This document shows positions 6,880 to 14,094 of a stretch of 24,103 nucleotides of DNA, piece after piece. The stretch lies in the IMG/VR virus record IMGVR_UViG_3300009703_000101, positions 1 through 24,103 of that record; one strand, given 5' to 3'. Origin of the DNA: a virus. Numbering within the stretch: position 1 is the stretch's first letter; each line of letters begins with the position of its first letter. Made by a program: the position numbers and the translations under genes. The notes under the pieces were generated by a model, which saw only the letters and a list, made by a program, of their open reading frames with translations, was not told where the DNA came from and did not search any database.

Positions 6880-7839
6880 TTATTTTCTACCTACTGGATA
6901 CTCAGATGGCATACTAACTCCCCCATCAGCACTTGGGTTTTTACTCGAACCACGCTTAGATACTGGTGGTGTATCTACTATATCTTCAGAAACTGTAACA
7001 TTTGATGTTTCAACTTCTTCAACGATTGGTGTTTCAACTTCTTCAACGATTGGTGTTTCAACTTCTTCAACGGTTGGTGTTTCAACTTCTTCAACGGTTG
7101 ATGTATAAACTTTAGGTACTGGGGGCATGTAAACTTTATAATCTGTATCTTCTTTTGTAATTTCTTTATTGTGTAATAACACTATATTAAATCCTATAAT
7201 TAATATAACAGCTAATGGGTCAAATACAACTATAAGAACAAACATAATCCACATAACTGTGGTATCAATATCAGTATTAAAAATTTCTGAGATATATAAC
7301 AATGGACCTACATCTATCCCACTATCTACCATTGTTATTTCTAATTCACCAATCTCATTTTTCAGTTCACTAACTTGTACTGAAGCTTCCTGTATCAATG
7401 AGTTATATTTATTACGGAGGTTTCTCTTAGCTGTTATGTAATTATCAGGTAAGGCGTTAATTGATTGTTCTAACTCTTGCTTTAAAAACATTTTATCTTC
7501 TTCAACAGTTTTCAGTCTATCTTTAAATACTTGTAGTTTAGTTGTTAATCCTTCAAATTCTATTGTACTTCCCATATAAGAATTTGATAAAAATCCAAAG
7601 ATACCCATACTTGTAATTCCGATTAAAAGAATTACAGCTATAGTCATATAAGATTTCTGTAACCAATTAATTGTATTCCAGTATCTGTACAAGAATGAAG
7701 CTGTAACTAATTTACCTATTTCAAGTGATGAAGCCATTATACAGACAGCTATAAAATTACCACTGAATAACATACCAATACCTGTTACAGAAAAGAAAGC
7801 AGCCATACTCGAAATGAATAAAGCTGAGATACCAATCAC
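6880..7839 (-). CDS. Four-helix membrane protein with coiled coil and repeat tail (319 aa or longer)
   Basis: Three hydrophobic helices (about residues 3-22, 26-46 and 62-86) are followed by a charged coiled coil (about 90-165), a fourth helix (about 190-222, VMWIMFVLIVVFDPLAVILI) and a cytoplasmic tail holding four copies of VEEVETP. The GTG at 7839 is the first standard start but has no ribosome site. Reading further upstream in frame gives ATT AAA ACT AAT TTA TTT ACT ATT before GTG. This would supply a natural KTNLFTI leader, with the ATT touching the previous stop (ATTAA at 7859-7863). The start may therefore be ATT at 7863. Such proteins are common in marine phages; the function is unknown. 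IF-3 lies 11 bases downstream. Confidence 0.75.
   Translation of the reverse strand: MIGISALFISSMAAFFSVTGIGMLFSGNFIAVCIMASSLEIGKLVTASFLYRYWNTINWLQKSYMTIAVILLIGITSMGIFGFLSNSYMGSTIEFEGLTTKLQVFKDRLKTVEEDKMFLKQELEQSINALPDNYITAKRNLRNKYNSLIQEASVQVSELKNEIGELEITMVDSGIDVGPLLYISEIFNTDIDTTVMWIMFVLIVVFDPLAVILIIGFNIVLLHNKEITKEDTDYKVYMPPVPKVYTSTVEEVETPTVEEVETPIVEEVETPIVEEVETSNVTVSEDIVDTPPVSKRGSSKNPSADGGVSMPSEYPVGRK
7006..7102 (-). repeat. 24-bp tandem repeat, about four copies
   Basis: The unit GTTTCAACTTCTTCAACGAT plus four bases repeats with almost no change, encoding VEEVETP and one variable residue. Only one or two positions differ between copies, which suggests recent slippage. It lies in the cytoplasmic tail of the membrane protein. 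Confidence 0.9.
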
Positions 7840-7858
7840 AATAGTAAATAAATTAGTT

Positions 7859-8038
7859 TTAATTGTTATTCTCTTGGTCTATTAAATCTGTAAGGTATTC
7901 TACATAATTATCTATTGCATTCATCATTTTAGATATGAATACAGGGTCTATTCTTCCATACTCAGTACTTGTCCGTACTTTGTCGGTTATGTCTTGAATG
8001 TTTTCTAAGTGTCTTTCACATACAGCTTTTGTTCTCAT
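7859..8038 (-). CDS. Small helical protein (59 aa), unknown
   Basis: The gene begins MRTKAVCERHLENIQDITDK and continues as a mixed-charge helix ending DQENNN. TAGGAGCAATAT precedes the ATG, a strong ribosome site. It lies directly upstream of the membrane protein, whose candidate ATT start overlaps this stop. The upstream AT-rich stretch 8045-8100 holds an 11-bp direct repeat (ATAATAAGTAT) and no clear promoter. Confidence 0.65.
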   Translation of the reverse strand: MRTKAVCERHLENIQDITDKVRTSTEYGRIDPVFISKMMNAIDNYVEYLTDLIDQENNN

Positions 8039-8102
8039 ATATTGCTCCTAATTTATTATACTATATTAATAATAAGTATATAATAAGTATATAATATATT
8101 AT

Positions 8103-8456
8103 TTATAAACTATTAATAATAAGATTCATAATAGTTTCCTTATCGTTAGAATGATGCCACTTCCAAGCATTACTCTCCTGTAGTCTTTGAACTTTTTCTT
8201 TCAAAGCGTTTATATTGGTTTCCATTATATTGATGTGGGATTCGTCAATCTCCGGTAAGTCAATTTCCAACTCGTCAGCTGCGTCAAATAAACCTACTAC
8301 ATCATTATTATTATAATGTTCAACAGCTTCTTTAAACTGTTTAACTAATTTATCTTTTAATTTACTATTTGGTAATTTTTCTAATTTATCTGGATGTGTC
8401 TTTGTAACTATTTTTCTATAAACTTTTTTTACTAATTTTTCTTTATCATTTGGCAA
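8103..8456 (-). CDS. J-domain (DnaJ-like) co-chaperone protein (117 aa)
   Basis: J domains stimulate the ATPase of DnaK through a His-Pro-Asp loop. Here VYRKIVTKTHPDKLEKL places HPD at residues 21-23, after a basic amphipathic helix II, and a lysine-rich helix III (KDKLVKQFKEAVEHYNN) follows. The rest is acidic and helical, with no zinc-finger or client-binding domain. The first standard start is TTG at 8456, without a ribosome site. In frame upstream, ATA AAA TAT AAT GAA would add KYNEL, the position of helix I (canonical YYEIL). That ATA (8469-8471) overlaps the previous stop as ATAA, so the true start may be non-standard. With DnaK and Hsp20 nearby it is the likely dedicated partner. The J-domain call is by motif only. 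Confidence 0.78.
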   Translation of the reverse strand: MPNDKEKLVKKVYRKIVTKTHPDKLEKLPNSKLKDKLVKQFKEAVEHYNNNDVVGLFDAADELEIDLPEIDESHINIMETNINALKEKVQRLQESNAWKWHHSNDKETIMNLIINSL

Positions 8457-8467
8457 TTCATTATATT

Positions 8468-8653
8468 TTATTTTTCATTTAGTATAACACCTGTATTAGC
8501 TTTTGGTTCTTCATAATCAGGTCCAACAGCTTTTCTAAACGCAGGTTCAAACTGTTCAATACATTGTCTGAAAATTGTTTCAGTTTCACTATATTCCAGT
8601 TCGAGGTATTTGATTTCATATTTAAGTTTTTTATATTTAAGTTGTAATGACAT
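8468..8653 (-). CDS. Small coiled-coil protein (61 aa), unknown
   Basis: The first half (MSLQLKYKKLKYEIKYLELE) is a strongly predicted coiled coil; the second half contains FRKAVGPDYEEPKANTG and looks extended. It directly precedes the J-domain gene, and the two are probably coupled by the stop overlap. No recognisable ribosome site stands out before the ATG. The function is unknown. Confidence 0.6.
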   Translation of the reverse strand: MSLQLKYKKLKYEIKYLELEYSETETIFRQCIEQFEPAFRKAVGPDYEEPKANTGVILNEK

Positions 8654-8705
8654 AACATATATACATATATAAGTATATGACTATTACTCCAAATAACATT
8701 TTATT

Positions 8706-9215
8706 TTATTTATTTTTTGTAATACCGGAACTTTTTAATAATTTATTTAATGTCAATGTACGACCTAATCGGTGTTCTCGTTCTTGATAGTATTGTTCAA
8801 AATCAAGTTCCTTCAATTCGGCTTCTGTCAATGGTTTTACATTTTCAACTTCTTTATGTTCCTTATCCTTTTGAGGTTGCTCTTTAGCTGATTGTTCTTC
8901 GGCTCGCATAATATCTCGTGCAAAATCTCTACGCTTTTTATTTTCTATATCATCATCTGGATTTTTCAAACCTCGCTGTAACATTCGTAAATACCGCTCG
9001 ACTTTTTTAAGTCGACTTTCTTCTTCCGGTGTCAAGTCTGGTGTCGTTCCTTGAAGTTTAGCATGTTCTAATTCACCTAACATATATTGATAAAATTTTT
9101 CAGTATCAGGGTCATTGAGCTCTTGGCATTGAATACAAGCATCTTGTATTAAATCAATCAAGGCATTTAATATATCTTCATCTATTGAAAAATATCTCAT
9201 TTGTGCTCCACTCAT
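8706..9215 (-). CDS. Charged helical protein (169 aa), unknown
   Basis: The protein is alpha-helical, with an acidic N-terminal third (SIDEDILNALIDLIQDACIQ), a basic middle (EESRLKKVERYLRMLQRGLK) and a Glu/Lys-rich tail. It has no cysteine motif, no membrane helix and no nucleotide-binding loop. The ATG is preceded only by a weak GAGA. Structural or scaffold-like proteins of phages can look like this, but no family is recognised. Confidence 0.6.
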   Translation of the reverse strand: MSGAQMRYFSIDEDILNALIDLIQDACIQCQELNDPDTEKFYQYMLGELEHAKLQGTTPDLTPEEESRLKKVERYLRMLQRGLKNPDDDIENKKRRDFARDIMRAEEQSAKEQPQKDKEHKEVENVKPLTEAELKELDFEQYYQEREHRLGRTLTLNKLLKSSGITKNK

Positions 9216-9283
9216 TATTGTTCTCTAAAATAAATATAACATAACTTGCTTAAATTCATATATTTTTTTCCTTATATCGAATG

Positions 9284-9514
9284 TTATTGTCTAATTTCTT
9301 CACCATACATAGTATAAGCTTTTTGAGTTTTAGGTTCTTCTACACCATCATCTACATACACCTCACCTTTAGCACAATCTATAACATAGATTCTATCTCC
9401 CGCTCGTTGAAATACATGCTCGATACCTTCTGTAAGACTTTCTAAATTCTCACCATCTTTTACATCACGCCACCTATCTCCGGGTGGCATTCGAGTTAAT
9501 ACTAATTCTTGCAT
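9284..9514 (-). CDS. Small protein (76 aa), unknown
   Basis: The product starts MQELVLTRMPPGDRWRDVKD and appears to be a small mixed alpha/beta domain with RIYVIDCAKGEVYVDDG as a beta hairpin. GGAG lies eight bases before the ATG. It is followed 15 bases upstream in the operon by the FmdB-type zinc ribbon. The function is unknown. Confidence 0.6.
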   Translation of the reverse strand: MQELVLTRMPPGDRWRDVKDGENLESLTEGIEHVFQRAGDRIYVIDCAKGEVYVDDGVEEPKTQKAYTMYGEEIRQ

Positions 9515-9529
9515 CCTCGTTACTCCATA

Positions 9530-9721
9530 TTAATCATTGTTGCGTTTCTTATAATCTGTTTCATAAAACCCACTACCTTTAAATTTTGGTTTATTGGTAG
9601 TGGGGAATTGACGCGTCATACCACATCCACATTTAGTACACATTCGTAATTCTTTATCTGTACTTTTACATAATATGTCTGTGGTATTTCCGCATTTACA
9701 TTTAAAAGTATATAGTGGCAT
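9530..9721 (-). CDS. FmdB-type zinc-ribbon protein (63 aa)
   Basis: The protein has the FmdB-family pattern: an MPLYTFKCKCG start, a first CxC knuckle, a second knuckle CTKCGCGMTRQFP, and the typical C-terminal phrase KFKGSGFYETDYKKR. In bacteria these small zinc ribbons are putative regulators; their exact role is unsettled. Two ATGs stand in tandem; the second, at 9721, fits both the family start and the spacing from GAGGG, so I use it rather than 9724. It is in a run of small genes that may start from the promoter at 9999-10028. Confidence 0.85.
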   Translation of the reverse strand: MPLYTFKCKCGNTTDILCKSTDKELRMCTKCGCGMTRQFPTTNKPKFKGSGFYETDYKKRNND

Positions 9722-9739
9722 CATAAACCCTCATAATAG

Positions 9740-9976
9740 TTAGTGTGTTATACATATATCATTTGTTTTTTTCCATTCAACATATCCATATATATTTAAA
9801 CCCATCAAAGCTATAGCCAAAACAAATTGAGGCCACGCTTCTATATAAGTCGAATATATCAAATTAAATATATTACCTATAAACCACACAATCCAAGATA
9901 CTGTAAGTTTCTTAGCATTTAAGTAATAACCTAACAGTATTAAAAATGTGGCTATCCAACCAAATATACTAATCAT
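9740..9976 (-). CDS. Small three-helix membrane protein, PnuC/SWEET-like (78 aa)
   Basis: Three hydrophobic helices span most of the protein: IFGWIATFLILLGYYLNAKK, SWIVWFIGNIFNLIYS and FVLAIALMGLNIYGYVEWKK. The pattern gyyLNAKK, swxxWfiGN and lNxYGyxxWkk resembles the repeat unit of PnuC-type vitamin transporters and related half-transporters. At 78 residues it would have to work as an oligomer. The substrate is unknown, and the family call rests on pattern only. It is the first gene after the promoter at 9999-10028. Confidence 0.65.
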   Translation of the reverse strand: MISIFGWIATFLILLGYYLNAKKLTVSWIVWFIGNIFNLIYSTYIEAWPQFVLAIALMGLNIYGYVEWKKTNDICITH

Positions 9977-9998
9977 TTATTATTTCCTATCATATTAT

Positions 9999-10028
9999 AA
10001 TATACAACATTTATCTAATGTTAAACAA
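9999..10028 (-). promoter_or_regulatory. Promoter of the shared phage family (TTGTTT-18-TATATT)
   Basis: The -35 TTGTTT (10023-10028) and -10 TATATT (9999-10004) are exactly 18 bp apart. An A-rich tract precedes the -35. It faces the three-helix membrane protein 23 bases downstream and perhaps the small genes to 8.7 kb. Confidence 0.7.
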
Positions 10029-10041
10029 GGTTTTTATTTTA

Positions 10042-11637
10042 TTAACCTCCTACTTTTATGTCATCAACCATAAGTTTTTTATTAGAGCGTTCTCTGTTAA
10101 ACTTTTTAGTAACAGGTCTAAGATTACCATCCTTACCTGTACCACCGTCCGATGCTGGCATGATATGGTCAAATTCAGTTGCGTCACCGTTATACATAGT
10201 GAAACCAGATTGTTCTTCACCGGTTTCATTAGTAAAACCACTCTCTACCATCGCAAGTTCTTTATCTGCTAGAGTAGCAGTCTTACCATGTTCCTGAACA
10301 TATCCCATTAATACCCAATTATCTAACCTACTCATCATATCCCCTAACAACCTTATCTGAATTAAATTGGTAGAATCTCTATGACGACTGTTATGAGAAG
10401 CCACTCGATAAGAGTTCATATTTTCTACCTTTATTAGTTTACCAAAATTAGCTTTTTTAGTTGAAGGTACTTTTATAAAATTACCTTCACTATCTGTAGC
10501 ATATCGGTCAAACTCTTCACGAGATTTTTCGGTTTTTGAAAACCACTCAGCTATAGCTTTAGGGTTAGTAATTTTATATGTAGTAGTAAGTCCTACATCT
10601 ATAGCATTACTTCTATTTTTATTATTATTTAAAAGTGATACTACCATATATAAATTATACAATCTACCTTTTAGTTTTAAAAACTTTGGTGATAAGTGTT
10701 TAGAAATTTCAGCTAATGTTTTCATATTAGCGTTATGTCTTTTTAGTGTAGTTTTAGAATACCCTATTGGATTTCTATACTCATCCATTGGATACAGAGC
10801 GTGTTCCATATCAAACAAACTATCTAAAAATACCTCATCATTTAATGCTGGTGTATTTTCTTTTAGTTCAAACATTAACATAATACTTGTAATTAATTCA
10901 TGACCTCTTTTCTTATTAGCAAACGCACCAGTATAATTAACTCTATTGAATATACTATCCATTACTGTAACATAATTAGCTGTGTCATTAATGTGCTTAA
11001 CTATATTACTATTACCAGCATTCCTTTTATCTTGTCTTGAAACTGGAACACCATCATTGGAATCAATGAATAATTTTTTTAATCCATTGAGAGAAGCTTT
11101 CTTAACCACAACGGCCATCATCCGTTGACTCAAAAACCATTGCTTAAATTCAGGTCGTATATCATTGAATTTAACTTTACCTACATCAGCAGTGTCATCA
11201 GATAATCGTACATGACAATGACTAGCCAATGCTACGAATGGACCATCCCCACCAGCCCATTTTGCTCCTAAGACATATTCACCTGTAAGTTTTATTCTAT
11301 GTTGACCATCTACTATTAACCATTCTTTACCATTTTTAAGTTGGGCTTTTAAGTCTGCTTTAAACGCCGCAGCAACTTTATCAGTTTCTTTTATATTATC
11401 TATTACCGAATGGATATCAACTACTATGAATAAATCTTTAGTAGAAGCATTTCTCCATATACCTTTAATATAAGAATTTTTTTTATTCTTATTCCATGGG
11501 TCATAATATCTTTGGTAAGCGGGTGGGAAATCAAATGTACATAAATGTATATTCTTAACTATCCATTTGAAATCTAATAAGGCTGGTTCTAAAACTAAGT
11601 CCTGAGCGGACTCATTTATTTGTTGGTTTACTTTCAT
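10042..11637 (-). CDS. DUF262/ParB-like protein with C-terminal HNH nuclease domain (531 aa)
   Basis: The N-terminal half carries YQRYYDPW and then WLIVDGQHRIKLTGEY; the DGQHR block (residues 110-114) is the hallmark of ParB/DUF262-type nucleotide-binding domains. The C-terminus is an HNH metal-dependent nuclease: EFDHIMPASDGG (Asp490, His491), then DGNLRPVTKKFNRERSNKK with the following asparagines. The same pairing occurs in GmrSD type IV restriction enzymes, which cut modified DNA, and in phage proteins of unclear role. Here it may attack host or rival-phage DNA; that is inference. I start at the ATG at 11637 because AAGGAG stands seven bases before it; an upstream ATG at 11652 has no such site. 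A leader of about 150 bases with predicted structure precedes it. Confidence 0.8.
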   Translation of the reverse strand: MKVNQQINESAQDLVLEPALLDFKWIVKNIHLCTFDFPPAYQRYYDPWNKNKKNSYIKGIWRNASTKDLFIVVDIHSVIDNIKETDKVAAAFKADLKAQLKNGKEWLIVDGQHRIKLTGEYVLGAKWAGGDGPFVALASHCHVRLSDDTADVGKVKFNDIRPEFKQWFLSQRMMAVVVKKASLNGLKKLFIDSNDGVPVSRQDKRNAGNSNIVKHINDTANYVTVMDSIFNRVNYTGAFANKKRGHELITSIMLMFELKENTPALNDEVFLDSLFDMEHALYPMDEYRNPIGYSKTTLKRHNANMKTLAEISKHLSPKFLKLKGRLYNLYMVVSLLNNNKNRSNAIDVGLTTTYKITNPKAIAEWFSKTEKSREEFDRYATDSEGNFIKVPSTKKANFGKLIKVENMNSYRVASHNSRHRDSTNLIQIRLLGDMMSRLDNWVLMGYVQEHGKTATLADKELAMVESGFTNETGEEQSGFTMYNGDATEFDHIMPASDGGTGKDGNLRPVTKKFNRERSNKKLMVDDIKVGG

Positions 11638-11677
11638 TGTAAACTCCTTCATTTACTGTTAAAAAATCATATAGCTT

Positions 11678-11724
11678 AAGTTCCTGATTTACTCAATCCC
11701 CATACTATATGGCCAAACGAACTT
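11678..11724 (-). promoter_or_regulatory. Structured leader before the HNH gene
   Basis: AAGTTC (11719-11724) and GAACTT (11678-11683) can form an outer stem. Inside it CCATA-TAG-TATGG (11700-11712) forms a small hairpin, and a T-rich stretch follows at about 11663-11669. The leader also contains very short reading frames, including an 11-codon one starting near 11775. It could act as an attenuator or protein-binding site. I match it to no known riboswitch. Confidence 0.35.
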
Positions 11725-11800
11725 TCATCTCTAAAGATGCTCTAATCATTGTCTCTCGACTTTGACTGTGTTCGCATATATTAAATCACCAAACACTTTT

Positions 11801-11830
11801 AATATACAGTAAGTACTTAATGTAAGTCAA
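11801..11830 (-). promoter_or_regulatory. Promoter (TTGACT-18-TATATT) with paired AAGTACTT palindromes
   Basis: The -35 TTGACT (11825-11830) is the best match to the bacterial consensus in this promoter family; the -10 is TATATT (11801-11806) after 18 bp. Two identical 8-bp palindromes AAGTACTT lie at 11811-11818, inside the spacer, and 11829-11836, over the -35 edge, 18 bp apart. A bound repressor would block polymerase, so these are good operator candidates. It drives the HNH gene and overlaps the end of the ligase gene region. Confidence 0.65.
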
Positions 11831-11837
11831 GTACTTT

Positions 11838-13136
11838 TTAAAAGTCTCGTTTAGTTTTATAAATAACCTTAACTGTCGGAAATCTCAAACTGATACCTCC
11901 ATTTTGGTTTTTACTTTCCTCGAAATACTGTACTGTTATATCGTGTCCGATGATTTCAGTCGGATGTTCCGTATAGTGTCTTCGTTCATCAATCGTGAAT
12001 CCAGAACCAACTGATACTTCATATCCTTTGTGTTCTATTACGACATTCGTTAAAATGTCCTCTACCTGTTCCAAACCAGTTTCATTATTTATAGTTCGGA
12101 ATGGTCCTACTTCAATAGATTTTACTTTATATTCTGCATCAAAGAATTTTTTACATTTCAGTAAGTTTTTAGTTCGCTTACCTTCATATTCACAATCCTT
12201 CCTAATCATTATACCTTCCCAACCATTATCAGTCGCGTCAGTAGTCAGTTCAAGTAAATGGTTAGTGTCAATGACTTTAGTAAATTCAACCAAATCTAAT
12301 ATGGAAGAATTACCAAATGTATAATCAATTCTATCTGATAATATTCTATCAGATGTTTTATTGTCAAACTCCTCTAATGTCAGAACATCAAAAATTTTAT
12401 ATCTTGGGTTTTCTATGGTATAATCTTTTCTTTTTATTTGACTAACGGCCGAAGTAAAATCCTCATTACCGTCAGAATCAATTATACATAACTCACCATC
12501 AAATACTACATTATTAATCCCAAGGTTTTGGATTTCAGTTTTAACTTTATTTAATGTAGTAAACTCTTTACCACTTCGTGAATAACAAGTTATATCAGTA
12601 TCTTCTATTCGCACCACAACTCTGATACCATCTAATTTTCTACTCGATAACCAAGTATCAGTTTTAAAGTCTACCCTATGCTCGTAATCCTCATACTTGT
12701 TAGCTAACGCGACTTTAAATGTAGGAATAAGATTATTAAACACTCTATTTAATAAACTCACTCCAGCTCGTGTTTTTAAATCTTTATCAATTATGTTATA
12801 AATCAATTCAGAATATTCTGAATTATCCTCGATAAATTTATTAACATTTCGTATAGCATCATGACCTGTCACTTCCCGCTTATACAGTACATCGAGTAAA
12901 TCAAATATATTACTATATGTAGAAGTGGCAACCAAGTCATTCCTTGATTTTAATAATTTTGAAGTAACTCCAAACATCTTATAAGGGTTATAAGTATATT
13001 CTAACAATTCGTTAATATCCTCATAGTTAGGTATAATACTAAGTTTTTCATTTACTGAGTTAGTGCTTCGTAACTCTGTTACAAAGTCTTGCAATCTGTT
13101 TAATTTATTCATTGTGTTTTTATTTGTATTTTTCAT
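11838..13136 (-). CDS. ATP-dependent DNA ligase (up to 432 aa)
   Basis: The enzyme seals nicks using ATP. The catalytic lysine motif is SSRKLDGIRVVV (KxDG, Lys167), followed by VFDGELCI, the YKIFDVL block, EGIMIRKDCEYEGKR and the lysine motif LLKCKKFFDAEY. An OB-fold C-terminus ends SLRFPTVKVIYKTKRDF. The order and spacing match T4-like phage and eukaryotic-type ligases. The first ATG (13136) lies only nine bases from the -10 of its own promoter and has no ribosome site, so that start would be nearly leaderless. An in-frame ATG at 13112 gives a 424-residue protein with a short leader and may be the true start. Confidence 0.95.
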   Translation of the reverse strand: MKNTNKNTMNKLNRLQDFVTELRSTNSVNEKLSIIPNYEDINELLEYTYNPYKMFGVTSKLLKSRNDLVATSTYSNIFDLLDVLYKREVTGHDAIRNVNKFIEDNSEYSELIYNIIDKDLKTRAGVSLLNRVFNNLIPTFKVALANKYEDYEHRVDFKTDTWLSSRKLDGIRVVVRIEDTDITCYSRSGKEFTTLNKVKTEIQNLGINNVVFDGELCIIDSDGNEDFTSAVSQIKRKDYTIENPRYKIFDVLTLEEFDNKTSDRILSDRIDYTFGNSSILDLVEFTKVIDTNHLLELTTDATDNGWEGIMIRKDCEYEGKRTKNLLKCKKFFDAEYKVKSIEVGPFRTINNETGLEQVEDILTNVVIEHKGYEVSVGSGFTIDERRHYTEHPTEIIGHDITVQYFEESKNQNGGISLRFPTVKVIYKTKRDF

Positions 13137-13144
13137 TACTATAT

Positions 13145-13174
13145 AATATACTAACCTGTTGGTATATGATACAA
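13145..13174 (-). promoter_or_regulatory. Promoter of the shared phage family (TTGTAT-18-TATATT)
   Basis: The -35 TTGTAT (13169-13174) and -10 TATATT (13145-13150) are 18 bp apart, with ACCAACAGGTTAG in the spacer and an A tract upstream. The expected RNA start is at about 13136-13138, right on the first ligase ATG. Confidence 0.75.
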
Positions 13175-13190
13175 GGTTTTTTTAAATATA

Positions 13191-13688
13191 TTATGGTGTC
13201 GTATATTTCCAAGCCTGTAATGTTGAATGAACATCATTAACCTCATTAAACCATACAGTCTTAACAAACGAAGTATGTGGTATCAAAACTATAATCAAAT
13301 CTAAATCACTATCATAATTTATACGATATACTCCTTTAATAACCTCACCATCCCGAACTTCAATCTCAATCAATTTAGCAACATCAACATTCAATGTATC
13401 TGGAAGTACCATTTGACCATACCTATCATCAGACGAAGCGTTCTGAGCATGTCGTGAATAAGTTAGAGAAAACACTCCACTTGGTAATACCACCGAAGAA
13501 GGAAATCCTATCTCCGTATGATACAGCAGACTAGCATCGCGACACCTACTTTCATTGGACTTTGGAAATTTTTTTTTCGAAGCTTTGACCCTACTCGTTG
13601 TAGACCCACTCCTTGCAGACCCACTCGTTGCAGTCTTTGTAGTTGTAGCTTTCTTCTTCAATTTATGAATCAATAATGAATTATGCAT
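13191..13688 (-). CDS. Conserved-looking phage protein with RHAQ..RYG motif (165 aa)
   Basis: A basic, Ser/Thr-rich N-terminal 50 residues (KKKATTTKTATSGS...) leads into a compact domain: SLTYSRHAQNASSDDRYG, then strands VAKLIEIEVRDGEVIKGVYR and DLDLIIVLIPHTSFVKTVWFNE, ending DVHSTLQAWKY. A small beta-sheet domain with a conserved His-Ala pair and a VKTVW strand recalls DUF4258/RelE-like RNase toxin folds. That similarity is weak, and nuclease activity is not shown. The start overlaps the upstream gene by eight bases, so they are coupled. Confidence 0.6.
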   Translation of the reverse strand: MHNSLLIHKLKKKATTTKTATSGSARSGSTTSRVKASKKKFPKSNESRCRDASLLYHTEIGFPSSVVLPSGVFSLTYSRHAQNASSDDRYGQMVLPDTLNVDVAKLIEIEVRDGEVIKGVYRINYDSDLDLIIVLIPHTSFVKTVWFNEVNDVHSTLQAWKYTTP

Positions 13689-14094
13689 TTCTACTTATAG
13701 CCTCCCAATCATCTAATATCTCCATCATTCGGTCAGTAGAGACATTTGATAATAAACTTTCAATAGCTTCTTTCGATTCTCTCAAATCCGCGGTTGGATT
13801 AAAATATCTCCATTCCTTTATAGCTTGAATTTTATTTCCACTCAACATACATTCATACATAAATTCATACCTATTCGGATTTGAATAACTATTGCGATAT
13901 CTTCTCCACATTCTATTAGCTATAAATAAATCAATTCGTGAAACCCTATACTTGTCAGGTACACATGCTATCATATTAATAATGTTATTACACCAATCCA
14001 TATCTTTAAAACGCTTATCAGTTGTTCCCATAGAAACTATTCGGCGTAACTTTTCAAATCTAAGTAATACAATATCATTCGGTATTGTTGTCAT
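13681..14094 (-). CDS. Protein with ribosomal L7/L12 C-domain-like motif (137 aa)
   Basis: Residues 86-115 read GNKIQAIKEWRYFNPTADLR and continue ESKEAIESLL. This closely follows the L7/L12 C-terminal pattern GxKIxxIKxxRxxTxLgLkEAKdxVE, the surface that recruits translation GTPases. The N-terminal 80 residues are helical and basic, with WCNNIINMIACVPDKYRVSR, and match nothing I know. GGAGG precedes the ATG. It overlaps the genes on both sides. The domain may bind translation factors or simply reuse the fold; the sequence does not decide. Confidence 0.6.
   Translation of the reverse strand: MTTIPNDIVLLRFEKLRRIVSMGTTDKRFKDMDWCNNIINMIACVPDKYRVSRIDLFIANRMWRRYRNSYSNPNRYEFMYECMLSGNKIQAIKEWRYFNPTADLRESKEAIESLLSNVSTDRMMEILDDWEAISRNA

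Noticed and set aside
11653-11800. Group I intron or known riboswitch in the leader of the HNH gene
   Set aside because: No P7/P3 core and no known aptamer motif could be found; only two short stems are supported.
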